The translations under genes and the position numbers were made by a program. From contig JAFRJJ010000032.1 of the NCBI GenBank assembly GCA_017432325.1, forward strand, positions 1 through 34,925: a stretch of 34,925 bases of DNA, given 5' to 3'. Below are positions 16,205 through 23,859 of this stretch, one piece after another (position 1 is the stretch's first letter; each line of letters opens with the position of its first letter). The DNA is from Solobacterium sp. (GTDB lineage Bacteria > Bacillota_I > Bacilli_A > Erysipelotrichales > Erysipelotrichaceae). The notes under the pieces are model-generated. The model made no database searches. It was given only the letters and a program-made list of their open reading frames with translations, and was not told the DNA's origin.

Positions 16205-16247
16205 GGTACAGGTTCCGTGACAGACGTCACTTCGCCTGTACCTTTTT
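16205..16247 (+). terminator. Terminator of the toxin-antitoxin/Xre/sigma block
   Basis: GGTACAGG (16205-16212) and CCTGTACC (16235-16242) pair perfectly, with an inner GTGAC/GTCAC stem and a TTTTT tail. It lies about 50 bases after the sigma gene. Confidence 0.85.
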
Positions 16248-16291
16248 CTTTACTCAAGCTTCTCCCTCTACGGGGGCAACCTTTCGCACAG

Positions 16292-16338
16292 AAAAAACGG
16301 AAATGGATCGTTCGTCAGACGGGAACTCACCATTTCCG
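16292..16338 (-). terminator. Terminator of the leftward WYL operon
   Basis: CGGAAATGG (16298-16306) and CCATTTCCG (16330-16338) are perfect 9-base arms. On the minus strand TTTTTT follows. The oriT lies between this terminator and the last gene of the operon. Confidence 0.7.
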
Positions 16339-16352
16339 TATTCGGTCTGCTT

Positions 16353-16397
16353 CATAAAGGTATAACACACTAGACTTTGCAAGCAAAGTCGTGTGCC
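16353..16397 (-). other. Probable oriT of the MobV type
   Basis: On the minus strand CACACGACTTTGCTTGC is followed by GCAAAGTCTAGTGTGTTATAC. This has the inverted repeat (GACTTTGC/GCAAAGTC, loop AA) and the nick-site word TAGTGTG|TTATAC characteristic of pMV158/MobV origins of transfer. The expected nick is between plus-strand positions 16366 and 16365. The relaxase gene is about 4.7 kb away on the same putative unit. Confidence 0.75.
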
Positions 16398-16420
16398 AAA
16401 AGGGACGCTGTCCCCTTTGG
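16396..16420. repeat. Hairpin adjoining oriT
   Basis: CCAAAAGGGAC (16396-16406) and GTCCCCTTTGG (16410-16420) pair with one mismatch around a GCT loop. It abuts the oriT stem and may be a second transfer-related structure, for example for priming or termination. Confidence 0.6.
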
Positions 16421-16438
16421 AATCCTCTGCCACGAAAC

Positions 16439-16765
16439 CTAAGATTTCTTTGGATTTTTCCTTTTCTTCTCCGGCAGTTCTTCCCACATATTCCGAACCA
16501 GCTCACACAAGAACTCCCGATTATCCACATCATCAACCAGAATCATCTCCTTCGCCCCGTCATAAGGCAATTCCAACTCTGCATCCGGAATCAGCTGCAC
16601 CGCCACCGAAACCGGCTTTACCAAAAGCCGGTTATCGTATATTCCGCCAAACACCTTTCCGCGATAATAGAGAATATATTCCCCCATCATCGCCCGGCTG
16701 CTGACTTCATCCAATTCTGATAATTGCTCCAGAACAAAGTCCAGATACTCTTTTGTTGATGCCAT
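16439..16765 (-). CDS. TfoX N-terminal domain protein
   Basis: This 108-residue protein matches the TfoX/Sxy N-terminal domain (VSSRAMMGEYILYYRGKVFG, then IYDNRLLVKP) with a basic tail (KKRKNPKKS). Stand-alone TfoX-N proteins of this size are common in Firmicutes and have no proven role; competence regulation should not be assumed. AGGAGG precedes the ATG. It is the last gene of the leftward five-gene operon, 9 bases after the acetyltransferase. Confidence 0.82.
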   Translation of the reverse strand: MASTKEYLDFVLEQLSELDEVSSRAMMGEYILYYRGKVFGGIYDNRLLVKPVSVAVQLIPDAELELPYDGAKEMILVDDVDNREFLCELVRNMWEELPEKKRKNPKKS

Positions 16766-16774
16766 CTGAGCCTC

Positions 16775-17521
16775 CTATGAATTCACAAGCTTCAGGAACT
16801 TCTTATCGTTCATCTGCTCATTCGTAATATATTCTCCGTCATAAAACAGCGCGTAGTTTGTGATCGGAGTCGGCGCGTTCTGTGCTTCCTCTCTGCTTTC
16901 AATATGAATCGCATGGAAGGGTATGTTATTTTCTTTAGCGGTCTGCTCCAGAACCGGAACATACTTTGCATTGAACGGGCACTGACTGGTGTAATACAGA
17001 ACATATCCTTTTTCTTCTATGTGAGAATGCTTTGCACATTCCCTGAACTCAGGCTTGTCTGCTTCCTTCCCAAAGGGCAAGTACCACAACTGAATCCCAT
17101 TATCTGCCTCATCACATACGGTAAACCCTTTATATTTCAGGAACTTAGGATCGGCAAGGAACGGCTTCTTCTTAGCCGCTGCCAGTATACACAGTCCTTT
17201 CTTCCCCTTTTCTTTACTGTCTTCGATACAGGCGTTCAGTAAGTCTGTAGAGTATCCATGCCCCTTGAATGAACCGGATACCCACAGACAGTCGATATAC
17301 ATATATCCGTCAGCATTGATCGGAACCCATGCATTCTCTGCCGGAATATACTCAATAAAGCACTTTCCGCGCTCCACGCTCTTCAGGAAAACAAGTCCTT
17401 CATCAAACCTGTCAGCCAGCCAAGCCTTCTTAGAAGAAACCTGTACATCCTTATTATTGGAAATAGCACAGCAGATATGCTCTTTTTCCAGATTATCCAT
17501 TGTAACTCTGATATACTCCAT
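16775..17521 (-). CDS. GNAT acetyltransferase with YoaP-like C-terminal domain
   Basis: This 248-residue protein has a GNAT fold at about 1-150 (WVSGSFKGHGYSTDLLNACIEDSKEKGKKGLC is the acetyl-CoA-binding part). A YoaP-like domain follows at about 165-245, with a thioredoxin-like YYTSQCPF motif. The substrate is unknown. GGGAGG lies before the ATG. It sits 17 bases downstream of the SPL-type radical SAM gene and may act in the same small-molecule or stress response, but no sequence evidence fixes that. Confidence 0.82.
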   Translation of the reverse strand: MEYIRVTMDNLEKEHICCAISNNKDVQVSSKKAWLADRFDEGLVFLKSVERGKCFIEYIPAENAWVPINADGYMYIDCLWVSGSFKGHGYSTDLLNACIEDSKEKGKKGLCILAAAKKKPFLADPKFLKYKGFTVCDEADNGIQLWYLPFGKEADKPEFRECAKHSHIEEKGYVLYYTSQCPFNAKYVPVLEQTAKENNIPFHAIHIESREEAQNAPTPITNYALFYDGEYITNEQMNDKKFLKLVNS

Positions 17522-17538
17522 ATGTTCAGCCTCCCTCT

Positions 17539-18417
17539 TTACAGGTCAAATATACTCATCTGCGGGTATTTCTCCGGCAGGTCATTCATAAACCGGAAAC
17601 AGTCCTCCGGACTTGACAGAATCCCGTTTGCCTTACAGATCCTTTGAAATATCTTAGTCAGTTCCCCGGCTTGGGGACTTGGCAGTTCATACGCGTTTCC
17701 ATATCGTTTGATGTAGCGTTCCTTCATCCCCGGAAAATGCTTGCCCAGCGCAGCATAATAATATTCCCGGTCACCTTCCCTGAGTGTCAGTCCCATTCCA
17801 AAATCTATAATCCCTTTGACGCCGACCTGAACACACGCATGCAGGATAGATGTAATATTTTCTTCCGTATCATTGATGAACGGCAGGATCGGAGTCAGCC
17901 AAACTACAGTAGGAATTCCCCTTTTCTGCATTTCTTCCAGAACTTCTACCCGCCGCTTTGTATTACAGACATTCGGTTCCAGTACCTGGCACAAGTCATC
18001 ATCCCATGTCGTGAGCGTCATCTGCACCACACATTTCGCGGAACGGTTTATCTCCTCCAGCAAATCGATATCCTGAAGGATACGATCCGATTTCGTCTGT
18101 ATCGCGGCACCGAAACCATATTGCAGTATGATTTCAAGACACTTCCTTGTCAGCCGCAACTTTTCTTCACAATGCATATACGGATCTGACATTGCACCGG
18201 TTCCGATCATACCCCTTTTTCTTTTTGAGCGAAGAGCCAACTCTAAAAGTTCCGGCGCATTCTGCTTGACTTCTATATCTTCAAAAGGATGCGTAAATTG
18301 ATAACACCGGCTGCGACTGTCACAATAAATACAGCCGTGGGAACATCCTCTGTATATATTCATTCCATAGTGACCACCGCTCCCGGTAAGCAGTCCTTTC
18401 GCATCCACAAAATGCAT
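17539..18417 (-). CDS. SPL-family radical SAM protein
   Basis: This 292-residue protein has the 4Fe-4S cluster motif CSHGCIYC (Cys25, Cys29, Cys32), as in the spore photoproduct lyase-like COG1533 group. It has GTGAMSDPYMHCEEKLRLTR and QTKSDRILQDIDLLEEI, both typical of that group. Members of unknown substrate are widespread and not limited to spore formers. It lacks the extra C-terminal features of true SplB, so DNA repair is only a possibility. AAAGGAG lies 12 bases before the ATG. Confidence 0.82.
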   Translation of the reverse strand: MHFVDAKGLLTGSGGHYGMNIYRGCSHGCIYCDSRSRCYQFTHPFEDIEVKQNAPELLELALRSKRKRGMIGTGAMSDPYMHCEEKLRLTRKCLEIILQYGFGAAIQTKSDRILQDIDLLEEINRSAKCVVQMTLTTWDDDLCQVLEPNVCNTKRRVEVLEEMQKRGIPTVVWLTPILPFINDTEENITSILHACVQVGVKGIIDFGMGLTLREGDREYYYAALGKHFPGMKERYIKRYGNAYELPSPQAGELTKIFQRICKANGILSSPEDCFRFMNDLPEKYPQMSIFDL

Positions 18418-18495
18418 ATTACATTTGATCTCCTTTTATTTTTATCGGATATATAATTCTTTGTATTCCTTCTTATAATCAAACGCCATGCTTTT

Positions 18496-18915
18496 TTAAC
18501 TCTCCGTCAAATCCTTCTCTTCATAAGGTTTATTCCAGGAACCGATCTCAATCAGATTTCCTTCCGGGTCAGCGATATAACAGGTTCTCTGTCCCCAGGG
18601 CTCAAGCTCCGGCTCCAACACAGATGTCGCACCATTTTCAACGGCTTTCTTGTAAGCCTCATCCACCTCTTCGAATGTATCCACATACAGCGCCATTTCA
18701 AAATGACCGTTCAGCCCCTTGATATACTCATATCGCCGGCTTGTCATCTTCTCAAAATCCTTTCTGCCGTAAAGCAGAAAAAGTGTTCCGTCCTTTACAA
18801 GATAAACATTAGAAGTATTCTCTTCTTCCTTGATTTCAAATCCGAGAACATCTCTGTAAAAGCGAATCATCTTTGCCATGTCCTCAACAAACAATCCAAA
18901 GCCATCTAATCTCAT
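18496..18915 (-). CDS. VOC (glyoxalase/bleomycin-resistance fold) protein
   Basis: This 139-residue protein is made of two beta-alpha-beta-beta-beta halves. It starts MRLDGFGLFVEDMAKMIRFY and ends DPEGNLIEIGSW, the usual metal-binding end of this fold. The function could be detoxification or binding of a small molecule. The ATG shares a base with the TAA stop of the WYL regulator (TAATG) and has GGAGG upstream, so translation is coupled. A frame extending further upstream lies inside the regulator gene and is not used. Confidence 0.83.
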   Translation of the reverse strand: MRLDGFGLFVEDMAKMIRFYRDVLGFEIKEEENTSNVYLVKDGTLFLLYGRKDFEKMTSRRYEYIKGLNGHFEMALYVDTFEEVDEAYKKAVENGATSVLEPELEPWGQRTCYIADPEGNLIEIGSWNKPYEEKDLTES

Positions 18916-19829
18916 TAAGCTAATCCTCCATAGATTTTTAATGTTTCTTCGGCATTCCTGCGGATAATATTCCGCGCTTCTACAGGCTCTAACACCTCTG
19001 CCTTTGCTCCAAATGTCATAAGCCATGTCACAAGGTTTTCCATATCTGTATAATCTGCCGAAAAGAGCAGCCTTCCGTCATCGGCTTCCGTAAAGCAGTG
19101 CGGTCCGAATTCTTCAACTAGCCGCCACTTCATATCCGGTGTAAAAAGAGCCTTTACTTTTATATCACCTGGAAAGATCTTTTCATTCGACAGATCCGGC
19201 ATAGGTACATTTCGGCAAGCAAATTCCTTATCCGTTTCTCCAACACGATCCATGCGATTCAACTTGAACAGCCTGTAATCTTTGCGGTCTAAGCACCATC
19301 CCCATACATACCAATTTGACCATTGGAAAACCAGATAATACGGCTCTATCCTTCTGTTACTCTCTCCGGATGGTGCGTAATACTTAAATTCTATAAGGTG
19401 CCTGTTTTCTATTGCGCCCTGGATTACTTCAATCTTCGGAGCGAGAGAGCCCTTATACCATGAGGAAAGATCTATTAGCATGGAATCCCTGCCACTGATG
19501 AACTTAGATGATCCGGTTTGAATCTTTTCCATCAGCTGACTATAGTACTGGCTTCCGCTCACACTGTCCAGGCTCCGCAGTCCTGCAAGGATCACTTGCA
19601 TATCCTTGGAAGTCAGAATCGTCCTGTCCATACGGTATCCATCCATAATGCTGATACCGCCGCCGGTTCCCTGAGCAGTCCTTATAGGAATTCCCGCTTT
19701 ACAAAGATCTTCAATATCCCGGTTTATTGTCCTGCGTGATACCTCAAACCTTTCCGCCAGTTCAGGAGCCGTTGTCTTTTCTTCCTGCAGTAAGATTGAC
19801 AATATCCCGATCAGCCTGTCTATCTTCAT
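18915..19829 (-). CDS. WYL-domain transcriptional regulator (YafY type)
   Basis: This 304-residue regulator has an N-terminal DeoR-type HTH at about 1-60 (TAPELAERFEVSRRTINRDIEDL) and a WYL ligand-binding domain at about 140-225 (IEFKYYAPSG, RRIEPYYLV, NWYVWGWC). A C-terminal WCX-like region ends the protein. It heads a leftward operon with VOC, radical SAM, acetyltransferase and TfoX-like genes. An 11-base inverted repeat covers its transcription start region, which suggests autoregulation. Confidence 0.87.
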   Translation of the reverse strand: MKIDRLIGILSILLQEEKTTAPELAERFEVSRRTINRDIEDLCKAGIPIRTAQGTGGGISIMDGYRMDRTILTSKDMQVILAGLRSLDSVSGSQYYSQLMEKIQTGSSKFISGRDSMLIDLSSWYKGSLAPKIEVIQGAIENRHLIEFKYYAPSGESNRRIEPYYLVFQWSNWYVWGWCLDRKDYRLFKLNRMDRVGETDKEFACRNVPMPDLSNEKIFPGDIKVKALFTPDMKWRLVEEFGPHCFTEADDGRLLFSADYTDMENLVTWLMTFGAKAEVLEPVEARNIIRRNAEETLKIYGGLA

Positions 19830-19863
19830 AATCTCTCACACCCCATACATATTGTAGCAAGTT

Positions 19864-19917
19864 AAACACGACATCTATATGTCATGTTTATTATATCAGT
19901 TTTGATATACATGTAAA
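19864..19917 (-). promoter_or_regulatory. Promoter and operator of the WYL operon
   Basis: The minus strand has TTTACA (19912-19917) and TATAAT (19890-19895) with a 16-base spacer. Immediately downstream lies AAACACGACAT-CTAT-ATGTCATGTTT (arms 19864-19874 and 19879-19889, one mismatch). This covers the likely +1 site and is a good candidate for the WYL regulator's operator. Confidence 0.65.
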
Positions 19918-19958
19918 TAAAAAGCAACCGATGAAATGATTTTCTTCCACCGATTGCT
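19917..19958 (-). terminator. Terminator after the RlmD-type tail
   Basis: AGCAACCGATG (19923-19933) and CACCGATTGCT (19948-19958) pair with two wobble or mismatch positions. A T-run follows on the minus strand. It is placed like the terminator behind the tail of recombinase 2 (8365-8400). Confidence 0.55.
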
Positions 19959-19983
19959 ATTTCTATGATATTTCGATATTGCT

Positions 19984-20301
19984 TTATATTATCATCTGGA
20001 AATGTTTCAAGGCTTCCTCTATGGCTTGCTCCTTCTCTTCCGGACATCCGGGCTGTCTGCTATCTTCAGACTTAGGTTTGTTATAATTCTCCCGTTCAAT
20101 AATCCCATGCTTTCGTTTCACCTGCGCGATATTCAGATGTGTCACATGGAACCTGTACTTCTCCTGCACCCATTCCTGGATTTCCTGGTATGTCGCCTTA
20201 CTCTCCGCCGCCGTCAGATCCATTTCATCCATATCGACCTTCACACTGATGTGATTCTTGACTTCAGAAAGTTTGGACAATAAACATACCGTCTCCACAT
20301 G
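19984..20301 (-). pseudogene. RlmD-type C-terminal tail, separated from any RlmD body
   Basis: The frame starting HVETVCLLSKLSE encodes about 105 residues. They closely resemble the C-terminal extension found on many Firmicutes RlmD (RumA) 23S rRNA uracil methyltransferases (MDLTAAESKATYQEIQEW, LNIAQVKRKHGIIERENYNK). They also resemble residues 552-655 of recombinase 2. The first residues correspond to the catalytic H-x-E region at the very end of E. coli RlmD. No methyltransferase body precedes it: upstream is recombinase 3, in a different frame. It has no ribosome binding site, though a TTG at 20304 could start it. Confidence 0.65.
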
Positions 20302-22042
20302 CAACGTCAGTAGCTTGTTGTGACAATTTGCCGCTGTCGTCGGTAGGTTGTGACGACAATTTTTTAGACTTGGAATTCCTCCTCGGAGGCTTATAATCGT
20401 CACCTTTTTTCTTGTCTTCAAAACCGGTCTTATAGACAAATGTGATCATCGACGGATCTGCATTTCCCTCGTCATCATACCCGCCTACAATAACTTTTTC
20501 AACGATGCTTTCAAAAACATTTCTGTCAAATTCCTTCAGGATCGGAGCCTCGGAAAGAAGCTTCCGCATTGCGTCCAACCTCTTGCGTAAATCCTTCTCG
20601 ACATCAGCTTCACCCTGTAGTCTTTTGAGCTCCGTTGTCTTCAACTGTTGCTCCTTGATGATCTCCAATTTTTTGTCTTCATAAGTACCGAAGTCGATCT
20701 GCTGTTCCAGATGCATATCAAGTAGGCGCTGCATCTTCTGATCAAGCTGCTTCAGTTCTTTTTTTACGCGATCGATCTCCTGCAGCGTCGCATCGGAATG
20801 CAGTTCCTCTTCTGTTCTCTGCAGGAATTCTTCCAGGACATCCTTATGATCGTTCGTGATCATCCGGTAGGATTCCACGAATGCACTTTCCAGGACTTCT
20901 TCCGCGATGCCCTTGCTTTCCGGGCAGTTCTTCTTCCCGTATTTGGAAGAGGAAATGCACAGCCAGATATTCTTATGATACTTGGATCCGCTGTGCCAGG
21001 AACGCCTTGTCAGTGATGCTCCGCAGAAGCCGCATTTGACCATACAGCTAAAAGCGAATTTCCGGCTGTATTGTTCCCGATATGAATTCGGATCTACGTT
21101 TGAATTCTCATGGACTACGGTTCTTCTTTTCAGGATCGCCTGCGCCTGCTCCCACATCTCTTCTGAAATGATCGGCTCATGATGATCCTTCATCAGATAC
21201 TGGTCAACCTCTCCCAGGTTTCCGAGTCTGCGTTTTGTGATCGGATCGACTGTGAATGTCTTTCCCTGCAGCAAATCCCCTTTATACTTTTCATTCTTGA
21301 TGATTCCGAGAACGGTTGAATCGTACCAGCTCTTATTGCCGCGATTGGTGAGCGCTCCCATCTGCTCCAGCTCCCTGGCGATTACATGCGCTCCCATTCC
21401 TTCGATATAGCGTTTGAAGATATACCGGACTACCTTCGCCTCTTCCTCATTCACTGAGATGGTCTTTGTCTCCGGATCATAGTCATATCCAAGCGCTCCG
21501 GCAAAGCCCACGATCTCACCACGGGACATCTTCATTGCCAGTCCCTTCTTGACGTTGGAAGAGATATTCTCAACTTCCTGCTGCGCTACAGAGCTGAGCA
21601 CGACCAGAAGCAGCTCTCCGTCCATGGAAAGCGTATTGATATTCTCATCTTCGAAGAAGACGGCAATATCCTTCTCCTTCAGCATCCGGACATACTTCAG
21701 TGTGTCCAATGTATTGCGGGCAAAGCGCGAGATTGACTTTGTGATGACCATATCAATCTGACCGCTCATGCAGTCATTGATCATTTTCTGGAAGCCTTCT
21801 CTCTTTGCCACCTGGGTGCCGGTAATCGCTTCATCCGCATAGATTCCGGCCATCATCCAGTCCACGTTTTCGCTGATCTTATCTGTATAATACTGAACCT
21901 GCGATCTGTAGCTGTTCAGCTGATCCTCACTGTCCGTGCTGACCCGGCAGTATGCCGCAACGCGCTTTCGTTCTATGGATTTGCTGCGTCTTCTGCGGTC
22001 AGTCACAGATACCTGAGCCTTGATTACATCGACTTTTGCCAT
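20264..22042 (-). CDS. Large serine recombinase 3
   Basis: This 592-residue integrase belongs to a different lineage from the other two. It has YCRVSTDSEDQ with catalytic Ser35, TKSISRFARNT and SSVAQQEVENIS. A recombinase domain follows, then a zinc ribbon (CGFCGASLTRRSWHSG, then LCISSSKYGKKNCPE) and a coiled coil at about 420-500. The last 20 or so residues run through the RlmD-like core out of frame with the tail, so the natural C-terminus may differ. AAAGGAGG lies before the ATG. It is the last gene of a leftward set with a small helical protein and a MazF-type toxin. Confidence 0.9.
   Translation of the reverse strand: MAKVDVIKAQVSVTDRRRRSKSIERKRVAAYCRVSTDSEDQLNSYRSQVQYYTDKISENVDWMMAGIYADEAITGTQVAKREGFQKMINDCMSGQIDMVITKSISRFARNTLDTLKYVRMLKEKDIAVFFEDENINTLSMDGELLLVVLSSVAQQEVENISSNVKKGLAMKMSRGEIVGFAGALGYDYDPETKTISVNEEEAKVVRYIFKRYIEGMGAHVIARELEQMGALTNRGNKSWYDSTVLGIIKNEKYKGDLLQGKTFTVDPITKRRLGNLGEVDQYLMKDHHEPIISEEMWEQAQAILKRRTVVHENSNVDPNSYREQYSRKFAFSCMVKCGFCGASLTRRSWHSGSKYHKNIWLCISSSKYGKKNCPESKGIAEEVLESAFVESYRMITNDHKDVLEEFLQRTEEELHSDATLQEIDRVKKELKQLDQKMQRLLDMHLEQQIDFGTYEDKKLEIIKEQQLKTTELKRLQGEADVEKDLRKRLDAMRKLLSEAPILKEFDRNVFESIVEKVIVGGYDDEGNADPSMITFVYKTGFEDKKKGDDYKPPRRNSKSKKLSSQPTDDSGKLSQQATDVACGDGMFIVQTF
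20278..20298 (-). other. Putative recombination core 3 (RlmD-like attachment site)
   Basis: The plus strand reads AACATACCGTCTCCACATG. It shares CATACCGTCTC exactly with core 1 and GTCTC plus ACATG with core 2. On the minus strand it codes HVETVCLL in the tail frame and the last residues of recombinase 3 in another frame. Confidence 0.5.
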
Positions 22043-22061
22043 CTGCCTCGCCTCCTTTGCC

Positions 22062-22238
22062 TCACCTTACATCACGCGATTCAAAATCAGCAAGGATGTC
22101 AGACGGTACTTTATAATCTTTCTGCAATTTCTTTTTGATCCGGGAATACTCACTCTCGGTGATCAGCTTTGCAGAGAGCAGCGTATGCAGATACGCCAAC
22201 TGCATGGAATAGCGAAGCAGTTTCTCATTCTTCTCCAT
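22062..22238 (-). CDS. Small SHOCT-like protein upstream of recombinase 3
   Basis: This 58-residue helical protein begins MEKNEKLLRYSMQLAYLHTL and contains LITESEYSRIKKKLQKDY, the pattern of short SHOCT-like proteins often encoded beside large serine recombinases. AAAGGAGGG precedes the ATG. Its stop is 19 bases before the recombinase start, so the two are co-transcribed. It may help recombinase assembly or direction control, by inference from position. Confidence 0.75.
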   Translation of the reverse strand: MEKNEKLLRYSMQLAYLHTLLSAKLITESEYSRIKKKLQKDYKVPSDILADFESRDVR

Positions 22239-22271
22239 CTGAGCATTCCCTCCTTTCCTTCGTCATCATGT

Positions 22272-22646
22272 TTATGGAGCCTCGATACAGTCCGGGATAT
22301 CGAAGCCGAAATGACTCCTCATGGCTTCTTCGATTCCGGATATATCTCTTGGATCCAGATGACCGATCCGCCGGATGATGCGGTCCTTGTCAATGGTCTG
22401 GATCTGTTCTGCCTCCACCATCGACCGGTAACGGATACAGTCCGAATATCGGAGAATGTAGTGGGACTTCTGGAAAGGTTTCTTGATTGCTGTCGTCATC
22501 GGCACCATTGTGACAGTTGGAGAATATACACAGCCGTCATCGTTCTGGATGATCACGACCGGACGGCGGCCGCCCTGCTCTGAGCCATGAGGAACACCAA
22601 GATCCGCAAGGAATACATCACCCTTGCGGTAAATAAACTCTTTCAT
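22272..22646 (-). CDS. MazF/PemK-type toxin
   Basis: This 124-residue protein has the complete PemK-like fold. It has KGDVFLADLG, GSEQGGRRPVVIIQND and the conserved TVTMVPMTTAIKK segment, all typical of MazF mRNA interferases. GAGAGG precedes the ATG. I see no antitoxin gene upstream; the small SHOCT-like gene downstream is the only partner in the operon. It may be an orphan, or the fold may serve another role in recombinase operons. A GC-rich hairpin (22686-22710) lies in its 5' leader region. Confidence 0.83.
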   Translation of the reverse strand: MKEFIYRKGDVFLADLGVPHGSEQGGRRPVVIIQNDDGCVYSPTVTMVPMTTAIKKPFQKSHYILRYSDCIRYRSMVEAEQIQTIDKDRIIRRIGHLDPRDISGIEEAMRSHFGFDIPDCIEAP

Positions 22647-22659
22647 TGGCAATTCCTCT

Positions 22660-23159
22660 CTACAGAAATGTCTGTATATGTATCACCGCCGGTCTTATTA
22701 CGACCGGCGGCGTAACGTTCATTTCCTTTTCACTTATTTGTCCTCGACACCCCAGTGACCGGGAAGTCATCAGACGGCTGAATGCTTTCAGCTCCATGGG
22801 CCTCTCACCCCCGCGGGGATCTCCCGCAGCTGCCCCCATTGCGTGATCCCGGTTCCACCCGGGGCTGTGGCTGGACAGAAGTACCATTGTGCCCGTACGT
22901 TTCATCGCCTTGCAGGTAGCGGTCCTGCATATATGAACGGCATAGTTCTCGCTCATCCTTCCGGAATCAATGCGTATGGTTCAACCGGCTGGCATTTTCA
23001 CACCCGTACGGGGAAGTATCTGATGAATGATATTCAGTTTTCAAAGATCCACATCACCATAAGAGGAGGAAGCCTCCTCTTATGGCTTCAATTTTAGGGT
23101 CAGTGAAAGCTGAATTTTAGCGCCTGAAGCGACCGGTCACCGTCCTTTTTAAGACCGGT
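22660..23159. other. GC-rich non-coding stretch with three strong inverted repeats
   Basis: This stretch lies between the divergent mazF and abiE transcripts. Frames on both strands are open but have unnatural composition and no ribosome binding sites. Inverted repeats are CCGCCGGTC/GACCGGCGG (22686-22694, 22702-22710), a perfect 13-base hairpin CCATAAGAGGAGG/CCTCCTCTTATGG (23057-23085), and ACCGGTC/GACCGGT (23132-23138, 23153-23159). It may contain an untranslated RNA or a transfer/attachment region. Confidence 0.5.
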
Positions 23160-23277
23160 GTGGATCATGATTTGCACCTGCGGTATTTTAATTATTTTCT
23201 GCTATTATTTTTATCTGCCGAATTTAGTTGAAATTGTTTTCAGAATAATGTATACTCCGGACAAGGAGGTGATGAAT

Positions 23278-23859
23278 GTGATCGCGCTTGAAGTAAATCA
23301 GAAATACTACACGACCAGTGAACTGAAGAACATGGGGTATTCCTATTACAAAATTGGCCAGATGGAAGAAAATGGTCAGCTGCACCGCATCAATAGGACC
23401 ACATATGAAAACCTCTCCTATAAAGGCGATGAGAATGATTTTATCAACGCCGCTGCGTATGTTCCGGACGGTGTGATCTGCCTGATGAGTGCCGCCCGTT
23501 ATTATGAGCTTACTAATTTCCTTCCCGATGTTATCGATGTTGCGATCGACCGGAAGAAAAAAGTCAGTACTCTTCCTGACTGGCCGGAAATCAAGATATT
23601 CTATTTTGATCCTTCCCGTATGGAAACCGGAGTTGTACAGATCATGGAAGGCGGCGATTCATTCCGTATCTTTGACATTGAAAAGACCGTCGTTGATATC
23701 ATCTACTACCGCAATAAAATCGGCATAGAAGAAACATCAGAGGTACTGCGCAACTACCTGAAAAGGAAGGATCGTCAGATCAACCGGCTCTACACCTATG
23801 CCAAAATGCTGCGGTGCGAAGCTATTGTAAGAACTTATCTGGAGGTGCTTGTTTCATGA
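23278..23859 (+). CDS. abiEi: AbiEi-type antitoxin / transcriptional regulator
   Basis: This 193-residue protein has an N-terminal winged helix (YYTTSELKNMGYSYYKIGQM, then GQLHRINRTTYEN). An AbiEi antitoxin C-terminal region follows (GVICLMSAARYYELTNFLPD, then FDIEKTVVDIIYYRNKIG). It is the antitoxin half of a type IV toxin-antitoxin/abortive-infection pair and usually represses its own operon. I prefer the GTG at 23278 because AAGGAGG lies 8 bases upstream; the ATG at 23272 is only 2 bases from it. Its stop overlaps the toxin ATG (ATGA). Confidence 0.88.
   Translation: MIALEVNQKYYTTSELKNMGYSYYKIGQMEENGQLHRINRTTYENLSYKGDENDFINAAAYVPDGVICLMSAARYYELTNFLPDVIDVAIDRKKKVSTLPDWPEIKIFYFDPSRMETGVVQIMEGGDSFRIFDIEKTVVDIIYYRNKIGIEETSEVLRNYLKRKDRQINRLYTYAKMLRCEAIVRTYLEVLVS

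Noticed and set aside
16439..16765. Competence regulator
   Set aside because: The protein has only the TfoX N-terminal domain and a basic tail. No competence genes are present, so no competence role is claimed.
17539..18417. True spore photoproduct lyase (SplB)
   Set aside because: It has the radical SAM motif of the wider SPL group, but no other feature or neighbour supports repair of spore DNA.
22660..22956. 98-codon minus-strand frame (and an 84-codon plus-strand frame at 22843-23097)
   Set aside because: Both have unnatural composition, no ribosome binding site, and overlap each other across strong inverted repeats.
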